From positions 31,823,531 through 31,887,530 of the forward strand of contig NC_135049.1 of the NCBI RefSeq assembly GCF_051014685.1: a DNA stretch of 64,000 nucleotides, given 5' to 3'. The position numbers were made by a program, and so were the translations under genes. This document shows positions 52,748 to 64,000 of the stretch, in pieces. Source of the stretch: Ptiloglossa arizonensis (lineage: Eukaryota; Arthropoda; Insecta; Hymenoptera; Colletidae). Position 1 is the stretch's first letter. Each line of letters opens with the position of its first letter. The notes beneath the pieces were generated by a model, which made no database searches, had not been told where the DNA came from, and worked only from the letters and a program-made list of their open reading frames with translations.

Positions 52748-54559
52748 TTATGCATACCTTCTTTTACTTTTCGATTCTCCCGGCTCGTATCCAGCCTCCC
52801 CGCCCCTTCTCCCTTCACGGATGGAACAGAGCGCCGCGGTAATTGGAAATCAATACCTCGTATCCAACCCTCGAAACATTCTTGCCTTGACGAAAAAGCG
52901 ATCGCGACCCCTCTTCAGGCCCGAAGAAGCCGCGCGCTCTTTTCTCTCTCTCTCTTTCGCTCTCTCTATCTGACTCGCTGGAGAAGTCGAGCTCTCGTTA
53001 TCTCTTTTTGTCGCGCGCTATCCGATTTTCCTCCGTTCCGCGCCACCCGCTGCGTTTCATCCCCGACCGTCCCCGTTCGTCGAAGAAAACGCGCGCGCGA
53101 TCGATTTTCGCGCGCATTCCTCGGAAACGGGTAGGCGGAATTAATTGCACCTCCTCCCTTCTTTTCTTTTGTCCTTAGCAGCCCCGGTAAAGTAAATAAA
53201 TTTCCAAGACGAGTCGAGTCGTAAGAAACTCGCGCCCCGACCGTTCCGGAACGAATAAAACTTTCGCGATTTTATACGCGTCGCGGCGAGATACGCTCCC
53301 CTTTTTTTATTTTCTTCCGCGAGTCCAGCTTTCGCACGAAAGCTCACCGTCGACCTTCGAGAACCTCGATTTCCCATAGACGCCAATGACGTTCCTTTAT
53401 CGCTCGTTTTCCATCCGGCGGAAGTTTCGATCGTACGACGAGTCGGTAAAATTCTACGCAACCGCCCCGGATCGTGTTTTCTTTCTCCTTTACGATCTTT
53501 TCGGCTTTTATCGCGTCGAAAATGGGACGTACGAATTAATATGTATAAGTCGCCGCGGATTTTTCGAAGCTCTGCGGTTCACAGGGTCGTTACCGTTGCT
53601 CCTTTTTTTTTTCTCTTTCGTTTACGAGCGGTCCGAAGCGTTGCACTTTTATCGCCGTCGCGTGCGGGACGTTTCAGGCGAGGCAAAGAGAGATGCAGTT
53701 TTTCGGAACACGAAAAACGCCGAGCCGGGAGCACTTTGATCGATCGACGTCCCTTCGTCGCGAACCTTGTCGCTTCGAAGTCCCTTCCCACGATCGATTT
53801 CGATCTCTTTCTGGCTCCGCGTTCGGGATTTGGCACGGAGTAGGTACGAGCGAGGTACGCGTCGAGCCAAGGAGAAATTCGACATCGTTCGAATGCACGC
53901 CGCGTCGCGACGTCCTCGATCGAAAGTCGATCCGCTGCGCGGTGGTCGGCTTCGGTTCTCTCGGCTTCGATGGAATGAAAATCGTGTTCGAAGGTTGTCG
54001 ACGCGAGTCTCCGTTGCGAGCGATCGCTTCGAGTTCGCGGGACGGTGCGCGCGGAGAACGGTGATTTTAATACGGCGCGTCGAGACGAGCGTTTAGAAAT
54101 CGCGGCGACGTTCGTTTCGTCGATTCGAGATCGGGAGACGCTCGAGAGAAAAACTTTCCGTCTCCGATTTAATATTTCATCGAGACGTTAACCAGGGACG
54201 GTGTATCGTTTTATATTACTTTTCGAATAATAGAATAGCTCGAGGCGCGGTAATACCAAGTTTATTCGACGCCTCGGCTGGGATACGTTTTCGTTTGGAA
54301 CAAACTTGGACGATTTAATAAGGGAGCGTGTCCGGGCAAGTATACGCTCGGAACTTTTGCCTCCGTGACGAAATTCACCGAGCGACGGTTAGGTGGCTTC
54401 CTAATTAAACTTATTAAAGACCTCTCTCGTCCCGCGAAGTTCGGGGCGTGTCGTTCGTGAATTTGAAAAACGCCAAGAGAAACGACCCGCAGCACGTCGA
54501 ACGTTCCCGCTCGATTCGGCGACGAATTCAATTACACGCCAGACACGGTTCAGCGTGTA

Positions 54560-54589
54560 TTTTTTTTTTTTTTATTTTTTTTTTTTTTT
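54560..54589 (+). repeat. T-rich homopolymer tract
   Basis: T13-A-T15 tract. It could be the remnant poly(A) tail of a minus-strand retrocopy, but no body is recognisable. Confidence 0.85.
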
Positions 54590-55655
54590 AATACGTCGAA
54601 GGAAACGCGAAGCCATCGCAGTCGGGGATTCGACGACGAGACGAAGTGGATTAAAATCGGCCCGTCGATCGCCGCGCGATTCCGCTCCGCGTACGCGGCC
54701 GCGTGTAATTAGATTTAAAAGCGTGCTCCGGCTGATTAAATTCGCGACGATACGGTTGCGTTTCACGCACGACGACCGAGCAATTAATTATACGCGCCGA
54801 AATGCGAGTCGGGCGTCGAAAACGCTCTCGGCGACGTTCGAACTCTCCTCGGCCGCGAGTTCGACGCACGGAATTACATACTTTCGTTTCATTTTGCAAT
54901 CGTCTCGAGAAAACTCGACGATACGAGATTCTTCCGGTGCGTCTATCGGATATTCTCGGCGTTGAACGTCGGGAGAGAGAGTACGAAACTTTTTCCCCGT
55001 CTTTTAAATCGAGAATTTATCTTCATTGTCCAACTAATAGAGCAGACTTACCCGAACGATAAATTCGTTCGCCCAAGGGAGATCCGAACATTAGGATCGG
55101 CATGTATACCATTAACGTTCGCCGGAGGCTATTTTCTTGCCGCTATCGGTTCGGTTTTCTTCTTCGCTCACGGTACGGTATCGACGTTCTATTTGTAACC
55201 TCGTTTGAATATCGAGGAACAAAAGTATTGCGTTTGCCTTGTACGGGTACCGAGAATCCTATCGCGCGCAGACCGGGGAGCCGCGTTACCGTTTTCACGA
55301 ATACGCGCACCCGAAGGAATATTCGTCGCTGGGAAAATTCCGTGCCGCGCGTTATTGCGGGGCACGGGGAAGAAAAAATATCAAAGAGAGAGAGGGAGAA
55401 AAAGTGAACGTTTCGCAGTCAATACACCTCCCTCGTCGCGAAAACTTGGCGGTTCTGCTCCCGTATTCGCTATTCAATTCGCTCGATCGACGTTCGAGAT
55501 AGGGCTACTTTATTTCAATACCTTTCTTTTCCGAGCTGATAAAGAAACCGTTTTCGTTTACACGCCGGAGGAATACAAACGGGAGAGTTTCGAAATCGAT
55601 GCATCGAAATGGAATTGCGTTGCATTAAATACGGGTCGCGTACACAACCGTAACC

Positions 55656-55682
55656 TACCGTACCGTACCGTACCGTACCGTA
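55656..55682. repeat. (TACCG)n pentanucleotide repeat
   Basis: Five perfect TACCG units. Confidence 0.95.
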
Positions 55683-57279
55683 TCGCGGTTGATTTGCTTC
55701 GATTCTCGTTCCAGATCGTCGCGTAATCCCTCTCCTCTGAAACGAGACCGGAACTTTTTCACCGCCGTTTGTCGACTCGTTGAAACATTTCTGGAAAAAA
55801 TTCCATTCGAAAACGAAGAAGTTTCTCTGGAAAATTCCAAAGGAACTTTTACCCGAACGCTGAGAAATTCTCAACGATCGAAACGGCGACCGGGGTAAAA
55901 AATTGGACCGAGTCGGGACGAAGTTCGCGATCGTGCGTTCCGCGACTCGGTTAAAAGTAAATTGCTCACGGAAGTAAAGTCTGTTTCGTACAGGGAACAT
56001 CGAGATATATTTACAATCGCTTACGTTTAAATGGTACGGTGGGCGACGTTTCTCTTCGGACTCGGGAACGTTCCTTGCGTTCGATTCGTCGCGATCTTAG
56101 TTCGCTCGGTACGACGATCGTACCTTACGCAATGCGCTTACATTCGTAACTCGATCCTTTTACAAACACAAGGTCCCTTCGGACGCATCGGGCGACGCGA
56201 AGAGAAAGCGCAGGGTCACCGGGGACGACGTACGGTGTTACAATACGAAGTTACAAATATCGTAGTTACGTACGTCCGCGTGGGGAGCGTTTCGAGCCTC
56301 GGTGTCGTTTCGCTCGTCTCGCTCGTCTTTAAAATTCAAGGGATCGTCGATAAGAGAGGGAAGATGTTTGGTCACGAACGAAGAACGGTATCGACTCGGT
56401 GTATTTTCTCCGGAAGATGCACCGACGACGCCTAGAACGCGCAAGTGCACTCTTCTTTTCAACGGAATCGTATATATTCTTTCGCGTAAGTCGATTCCAT
56501 CGTAAAAGTGTCCAGATACGGTTATCGAACACGGAATGCTTTTCAAACTGTTCGAGAAACATCGTTTCCTCGAGGATAAGAATGTGAACGCGTAAAATGT
56601 TTCTCGCGTTAGAAAGGCGAGTCGTTCTTTTCCTTGGATTTGTTTTTAAAATAAGCTCCGTTGTGCCTTCGTTTCGAAATAGATGCGCGCTCGCGTCCTC
56701 GAAGATGTAATCGCGAAAGGATAGATCTCGTCGGAACGGGGTCAACGTTCCGTTCCAGCGTTGTTTCTTCGGTTTCGGGATTCGCGTAGGGTTTTGGGTC
56801 GCGGGCGACGAAAAGCTCTCGAGCGGTACTCGTTTAACGTCTGCATTCGCGGCTCGCCGCAAAGCCTACGAGTGTGAACCCGAGCTGACGGAAGCGGAGC
56901 CGCGGAATTTCGGGAATCCGTGGCGCGGTCTTGTCGGTGCATTCGCATTCCTCGTAGGGAATTCCGGGGGCTGGTTGCGTCGGAAACGTGGCCAGAATTT
57001 CGAGGGCCTCGGGAACAGAAACGTACCGTCGGTGTGGCGCTCGCATTTCCGGAAACGACGATTCGATCGTGCCGCGAAGCAATTGCGCAGCGTTGAGCAT
57101 CGCTATAATCGTTTAAATTGCCCGGACCGATCCGCTCGAAGACGATTCGCGTCCCGTACTTTTCAATCGTTCGCTCGACCTTTCGGATACTTTGCTCGCG
57201 CGGTTTATCGCTCGCGAAGCTCGTAAAAGTTATCGCGTTCGCAGTTACGCGCCGAATGTACAATGGAGACGCGATCGCG

Positions 57280-57780
57280 GACAGAACGGAATCGGTACGG
57301 GAAAGACGATAAAATGGTAAATATCGCCGTAAAGGAGACAAGGATTTCGTGGATCGTTGGACCGACCTATTCGATATTTCGTTCGCGCTCGTCGATTATA
57401 CGCAACTTGTAAAAATGATCCTTTTCGGAGCAATGGGCAAAGACTGTAACCGAACGCGAATACAGAGTGAGCGGAACCGGTTACGGGAAATACAACGAAG
57501 CATTAAATACGTCTCTAACGATGACAAAGGTGGAGACGTAATTGGGAACAAGGTTCGACGAGGATCGTTTTTCGTGGAGCTTTTTCCAAGTTTTATTCCC
57601 GCTGGTCAATTTTACGGGCGTTGTCGCGACTTTTGATAATCCTGCGCAGAGTTACGCGCGAAAGTAGCGCAACGCGAAACTAAAGAGTACGGAACGGGCG
57701 CAGAGAGGACGATAAAATAGTAAATATCTCTATAAAGGGGACAAAGGTGAATATGTAAACGAGATTCGCGCTGGAATAAA
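57280..57780. repeat. Degenerate three-copy repeat, about 200-bp period
   Basis: Three diverged copies are anchored on TAAATA at 57318, 57504 and 57721. Copies 1 and 2 share CGGAAYCGGT(T)ACGGGAAA before the anchor. Copies 1 and 3 share GACGATAAAATRG. Copies 2 and 3 share GACAAAGGTG after it. No copy keeps a common reading frame, since copy 2 has a stop where the others are open. Confidence 0.6.
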
Positions 57781-60700
57781 TGACCCGGAAAGGAACGTCT
57801 TCGCGAAACGGTTTGTATCAACGCAGCGTTCCCGACGACGTTTTTCGGTCGGTGAAAGATATTAAGGTCCAGCGCCGACGATGGAATTTTCCGTAGTTTT
57901 CCACTCTCGGCTCTCGGCTGCTCCATCGAAGGTTAGGTCCGTAGGAAGCGGGGCTTCTCGTCGCAAAGTGGCTCCGAAGTTGTCCAACGTCGAGGTCTTG
58001 GCTCGTCGACGTTTATTCGACGGTTCTGCTCGCGCGTTGTCGATACCGCGGGACGACGTTCTTCCGATTGGCCGTGTTCGAGCAACCTTTCCCATCGCGT
58101 AAACCGAACGTCGTCCGAATCTTCGCGGTACTTCGTCGCCAAAGTAGCCGCGGTTTACATCTGACCTGTAAAAATTGCACAGCACAGGGAGAACGCGCGG
58201 TAGGGATCGACGAGGGCAAAGGGCCACGTTCGCGCGCATAAATCCGAGCTTCTCGCGCGAAAGCCGCGGACCAGGGTCGGTAGATTCGGTCGAAAGATTC
58301 CCGGCGTCTCGGTGGAAGACGCTCGTTTGCATTTCGATTCTCCGGCCGGCGAGGAAACGCTCGCGGTTGCCGAATAATCTCGCCGGCTACCGCTGCTCGA
58401 TAAATAATATCGCTTCTGAAAGCTCTCTCGGCTCCGAGACGGGTGATATTTTATCTCCTGGTTGGAGGTAAGGGCGCAAAGTTGTTTCGTCGGATAGTTT
58501 ATCGCGGGCCGCGCGTTTCGCCAGGGGAACCCTCGACATCGGCCGAATCGTTCCAAGAACGTATACTTTCCCTCTCCGCGCGGTGCCCCGATTACTCCTG
58601 GTACTTTGTTTCGGATCGTCGACGTCGACGATATCTTGCCCTCGGAAACGCGTCGATTCTTCCGTGGTGGATACCTGCTCGAACATAAAGCACAACGGTT
58701 AGGGAACGATATTCTTTAACAAATCGCTGGAAATCGATCGATGCAACCCGATGGAAACTAATCCATCGCCTCGATGATTCGTCGACGGGTAACTGGTCGG
58801 GTATTCGGTGCTCGCGAACGATAAAAAAATGAAACGGTGCGCGAAAGGACGGCGTCGTCTCGTCGAGGTCGTCTCGAAGCAGCCAAGAAGGAACGTAGAG
58901 CTCGTCGAGACGGTCGTTCGTTCCAGGTGACGGGTTCTCTTCGGTCTAGCCTAGATTTCAGCGCGACCTTTGGGTCGAGAACGGGCTCGACCTTGATCGA
59001 GGTTTCATTAGGATCGCCGGTTGACGAACGTCCGTCGGAAATCGAGCGTTCGGACCCGCACGAGGGACGTTCGAAGGTCGGTTCATTAAAAGCATCGCAG
59101 GGCGGATTGATGGTCTCGCGTAGCCTAGCCGCGCCGAGGTTTTCGTTCGACGATACGGACGAAACGAATTCTCCGTGTCGCGTTGAAAGCCGTCCGTTAT
59201 TTACGGGTCGTTACGTCCGCTAGCCGTACGCCGATCGATTTAGGGTACCGTCGAGGCTTTTCGAGCTGCGAGGAAATTCGCTTTCCTTCGATTTTGCCTT
59301 TGGGAAACCTACGATACTCTCCCCGCTACAACGTAAATAACGCGAGCTAATGGATCCGGGATAAACAAAAGTAGATGCTAAATATAGAGGAAACGCCGAT
59401 GGAGAATACTTTCGTCCGTGCTCGGACCAGCTTCGAAGAAACTAACCCTCTGTCCTCCCTGTACTATTTACTTTGTCTCCGTGTCCGCCGCGCGTGGTCC
59501 AAGAGCAGCTCCGGCCGACTAACGACGAAAAAGTAAATCCAACAGTCGCGAAAAGTGACAAGCGAGTTCCATCGGTTGCGAGAGAAACGAACGAGCAACA
59601 CGGAACGGCTTTGAACGTTTGAAATATTTCGACGCGAGGAATCGGTGCGAAATCTGCAAAGCTTCGCGAACCCGATCCGTTGGCGCGCGAGGATCGACGG
59701 GACGAAGCGGTTAACGCTTCTTTGGTAAGTTTTGAATGCAAAGTTGCGGACGATCGACAAGTTTCGAACAAACGGATCGCGGTGATCGAGGAGCGAACGA
59801 GCTTCGATTATTCTTTCCACGAGTCGAAATTCGGTACTCTCCGTTTCGTTTCGGAGCTCGTACTACGCGAAGGTTCCCAAAGTTTCGATTTTGTCGTCAA
59901 ATGGATCTCGATTGTTGTCCGCGCGAGCTACGGTTCGAGCAACCGAGCGAACCCGAGTAAGCGGTAAAAGGGACAACGTCTGCCGCAGCGGAATAAAATC
60001 GATTCTCCCGACTCCGTCGGGAATTTCGCTCGGGACGCGAGGAAACAAAGTTGGTCGTTAGACGCGCAATCTAACGTCCATTCGTTAAACGGGAGTTCGC
60101 TCTTTAATCTTTATTCTTGAATACCTTTTCATCCCCTTGTTCCCGTTTCGCGAAACGTCGTACCGCGTTCTAGGTTGCGTTCCTACACGGTACCCGAATC
60201 ACGAGCTTATATTTATCTCCGGGCGGTGAGATCGAGTACTCGTTCTTGTTGCATCCGGAGAAAAGTTTTTCGTCGAACGGTGAGCACTCGTTGAATCGCA
60301 GCCAGCGGGAAATTGTGTCCTCGATCGGCACACGCACGATTCGGATCTCGTTTCGTTCGATAATCGGAAACTGCCTCTTTCCCGCTGTTCGTCCAAGTAC
60401 GGGACCGTCGGCAAGTTTTCCCGGACTCGTCGAACCGAATTTTTCCAGCGTGCGTTGCTCGATCGACCATCGATAAAAGGAAGCTGATCTTCCTCGGGTC
60501 GGCAATCGGTCGTTGGACGTCTCCTCGGAGCATCGACTCGCGTTTTCCTTTTCGGATCGCTGCGTCTTCGTAGTCGGGTATCTCGCTCGAGAGATCGGCT
60601 TTCGAACTCGTTTTCGAATCTCGAGGATTCGAAACGGTTCCGTGTCGCGAGAGGAACCTTCGAAACGTCCCGAGAACGTACTCGTACCGAGTAACCGAGT

Positions 60701-63700
60701 CCGCTCGCTCGCGCGCGCTCGGGACGCGAATCATCCGAGCGGACTCGCCCTCGTCCCTTCGCCGATCGATATCGCGCATATTTCTTCCGGACATTGAAAG
60801 TTCTGCGGGCAACCGGCCCTCTCGGGACCGAAGAGATAAATTCTTCGAAGACGTCGGCCAGTGGAACAGAAATTCGAAAAATTCTCGAGCCGAGTTTCAA
60901 CAGCATCGAGGATTCGTCGCGCGTCGAAAACATTGGCCGCCAAGTTCCGTCGATTGTACGCTCTCGCCTATCGTCGGGCCGTGTTCGAGGACGTCTCTTC
61001 CAAAAGTCGAGCCGGGCGACGAGGAGGAACGAATAGATTTCGCTTTCGCGATTATTATCGCGCGGTTGCGAGTCCCGCGCGACGTCGTTCGACGAGCAGC
61101 GACGTTACGCGAATACGGACGCGGAATCGCCGCGACGTTGTTTCGAATATTCGAGGTGAAAGCTCGTTCCCTCGAACGCGGCGAGAACGATCGAGCAACG
61201 ACACGGAATTTGCTGAAATTATTACGGGCCGAACGAAATTGCTCCTTGACATTTTATTCCGGACGACTCGATTCGCCGGCGACCTTAACTGTAAATTGGA
61301 CGAAAGGTTAAAGCCGCTCGAAATAGAGAGGGAACGTCGAATAATACGAGATTATACCGTTTCGGACGAGAACGGATACGCTTAACTGGTTCCATTATCG
61401 AGAAACATCGAGCACGGGTTTCGGAGCGCGCGGCCAACTCGCGACGATTAAGGACCCGCGCGAGCTTCGCTCCCTTCGCGAAAGAAACCGTCTTTCGATC
61501 AATTTTCCGGCCTCGTTTTCCTTCTACCTCGACCATTGTCCGCTCACGAATTATCCGGGAATCTCCGATCGAAGAAACGAAAGTGCTCGGTGGACCGTGC
61601 GCGAAACAACACCGGATGCGAATCAATCCTCGATGCATCGCGCGGTGCGCGATTGGCCCCCACCTCCCTTTCTCGAGCTCCGCGAAAATCCCGAACCGAA
61701 AGGAATCTTTCCATTTTTCTCCCCGAGATCAACGCCGTAAACTTCTCTTTCCATTTCGACGTAGGAGTTTCGATCGAGTTTCCGGTGCATCGCGAAACTC
61801 GTCGAAAGAGCAGCGATCCGGGTTGGATTTCCGATGGAAGCGCAATTATCTTTCGACGTGGAGCGTAACCGTGCCATTTACCTAGCAACCTGTACAAGTT
61901 CGAGTAAACGTCGAGCCGGACCGTTTTATGCGTCGAGTGGTACGGTTCCGCGGCAACGTGCGGCAAACGACGCGAAAAGAAAGTACGGTGTCGTCGATAG
62001 ACGAGACAACGTCCTCGTCGAAACGCACGGAAATTGAATGGAAATTGCTCGAGAACGTCGCGGAAGTGTATTCCGCGAAATATCGAAAACCTTCCGTCGC
62101 TCGGGCACAGTGAAAATTATGTACTTGGCGTCGATGCTTCCTTAGCCGGCGTACGTTTCCTCGTTCCGGGATTTATATCGCGTAAATCCTATCCGGTTTG
62201 CTGGACGAAGTTCAGCGGGAGGATTTATGTTCTCGACGCTGGGAACACCGAACGATAGAACTCGTCGCGATTACAACTCGATCCGCCTTTTCGGCCCCGG
62301 AGCGCCGAGGAGTCTCGGATCCTCGATTTATTCTTCGAATTTCGAATCGTATCGTCGTCGCGCGCCCGGATATCCCGAACCCTCGTAATTCGCTACTCCG
62401 AGACTCCGGTAGCTGAAACTTTGTCCGACTGGAAGTCACAGCGTCGCGCAGAGTGCACGGTGCTGTCGAGATTTATTTACTCGATCGTTTAAAAATTCAC
62501 CGTATACAAACGAACACCACCGAGAGGTTTTCGGTTTCGTCGTATCCGGTGTTTCGTCCGTGTTCGTTTTTGTTCCGAGTCGGAAAACCCGGATCGCGAC
62601 ACCCGACGCGTTATCCGCGTTGGCGCGTATCGTGGAATATTCGTCGACGTCGAATCCACCCGGCGGGCAAAGCTCGCGGATTTTAACCAACGATCGCCGC
62701 GCGCGTCGCGTTCGACACCGCGACTCTATAATTCCATTTTCGACGCGCGCAACTTTCGAACGGCCGTTGTTTCGGAAGCGTTTTCGATCCGGGGAGGTGG
62801 CTCGTGAACCAGAAAATCCCGTTGAAACGGGAGAACGAAATTCCACGCTCGAGAGAGAAAGTAACGTTCGAAACTTCGGTAAAGTTCGTCGCTAGCAATC
62901 GTACGACCAACCATCCCCGATAGTTTTCCGCGCGGGTTTCACGGAGTCGAAACTTCGAAGGGTCGTCTCTTATTTTCGAATAGAACACGCGCTTCTTATT
63001 TTCGAATACACGGCGAATACCAGTCGTTGTTGAAACCATGGAATATTCGCCGATCGCGGAACAAACGAACGGAAATTAAAATACGAAGAAGCCGAGTAAT
63101 CTCGCTCGGGTGAGTCCACTTCCTTCCGCGTCTAACGATGGCCACGGCGAACGAGACACTTTTTTAATTCGAAACACCCTCCGTGGCTGGAATTACGTTG
63201 TTCCACGTTTCGCTTTCGGTCGTATAAAAGCATCGCGATTAAACGTTCCGGCCTCGCAGTTTTCAGCGACGTAACGCACCGCATCCGGGACATTAAAATT
63301 TAAATGCGATCGCGGCTACGTTTAACGAAATTAAATACGAATTCCGCGTTGCTCGCCGTTCAACCGAGCGGAACGACGCCCGGGAACGTCTCTCTCGATG
63401 TTGCGTCTCCTTTACGCGTTACTTTTAACCCTAACGCGATATCGTTTCTCGACGAAAGCGAGCCATCGCTCGTGTTTCGTTTCCCGGTAAGGGGGACGGT
63501 GTAACGCAATTACTCGTAACGACGGTAAATACCTTCGATGTATCGATACGCGGCATCACCTGGTCGACGCTGTACGTCGAGACCTCGATGGTCTCGGTCG
63601 TTACGCGATTCTCGAGGGCAGAGACGCGCGCGATGACAAACGAACGATCTTTCGTTTACGCAGGATTCGCGTCCCGAAAATTACACGAGTTGTTCTCGAA

Positions 63701-64000
63701 GAAACGCACCGTGGATGTAAATCGTGTTACCGCGTAATCGTATGCGCTCGTCGTTACGAGATACGAGCGCGTCTCTGGCGTTCCTCGTAGCGAGAACCGA
63801 CCTACAACGGTTACGAAGTAACGCGATCTATTACCGGATGGGTCAACGAGAAACCACGCGAAAGATGTCCGTTCGATGTAACGGACGGTGTCGTAAAGTC
63901 GACGCCGGCGGACTCGTTGCGATAAATTAAAAAAAATCGCGCAACGCGGTGTGCCGTAAAGCGATATTAAAAACATTACCGGGACGGTGTGCTCCGGGTG
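57781..64000. other. Intergenic, no gene supported
   Basis: CpG-rich DNA. A minus-strand frame at 58387-58695 has balanced residues but no splice or family support. Nothing else stands out. Confidence 0.55.

Larger units (their letters stand above)
52748..57279. other. Intergenic, no gene supported
   Basis: Holds a T-run (54560-54589) and a (TACCG)n array. Open frames of up to 173 codons (for example 55205-55726, plus) show no motif. Confidence 0.55.

Noticed and set aside
53386..53739. 117-codon plus-strand frame with a hydrophobic segment
   Set aside because: The hydrophobic part comes from a T-run; no family resemblance.
55205..55726. 173-codon plus-strand frame with fairly balanced residues
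   Set aside because: Includes the (TACCG)n array in-frame, lacks an ATG at its start, and has no motif or splice context.
56834..57100. Minus-strand frame with ...PTQPAPGIPYEECECTDKTA...
   Set aside because: Looks protein-like but has no splice partner or recognisable domain; chance frames of this length are common here.
58387..58695. 102-codon minus-strand frame with balanced residues
   Set aside because: No donor or acceptor of quality, no recognised family; kept only as a note.

Overview
The window is animal nuclear DNA, almost certainly insect and probably hymenopteran. That rests on one intron-rich gene that reads as the orthologue of the Drosophila receptor guanylate cyclase Gyc32E, on its many short (77-119 bp) GT-AG introns, and on non-coding DNA crowded with CpG words (TCG, CGA, CGCG). 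I see no bacterial, viral or organellar genes, no tRNA or rRNA, no CRISPR array and no intact transposon. The order-level assignment is inference from composition.

The one gene I can fully support lies on the minus strand from 36815 (ATG) down to 23894 (TAG). I resolved 22 coding exons; every junction is GT-AG, every phase matches, and the 3867 coding bases give 1288 residues. Domain order: signal peptide (about 1-26), extracellular ligand-binding domain (about 27-472), one transmembrane helix (about 474-494), kinase-homology domain (about 545-825), dimerisation helix/HNOBA linker (about 822-885), class III guanylate cyclase domain (about 887-1074), and a 214-residue Ser/Arg-rich tail. The metal-binding, GTP-selecting and transition-state residues are all present, while the kinase-like domain lacks the catalytic Asp. 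The likely product is therefore an active cell-surface receptor that makes cGMP from GTP, with a pseudokinase regulatory domain. A candidate poly(A) signal is at 23527-23532.

Region by region: 1-23.5 kb is intergenic as far as I can tell. It holds many short tandem repeats and two blocks (10.6-11.6 kb and 16.0-16.4 kb) that look like promoter or regulatory DNA: inverted repeats, a CCAAT palindrome, G-runs and pyrimidine-rich stretches. 23.5-36.8 kb is the cyclase gene. 36.8-64 kb is again without a supported gene. It carries short tandem repeats, two small inverted-repeat motifs (50.27 and 51.38 kb), one doubtful orphan exon (52.58-52.75 kb, minus) and a degenerate three-copy repeat (57.28-57.78 kb).

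Because CpG-rich DNA rarely forms stop codons, frames of 100-320 residues open by chance throughout the window. I did not call these as genes without splice, homology or motif support.
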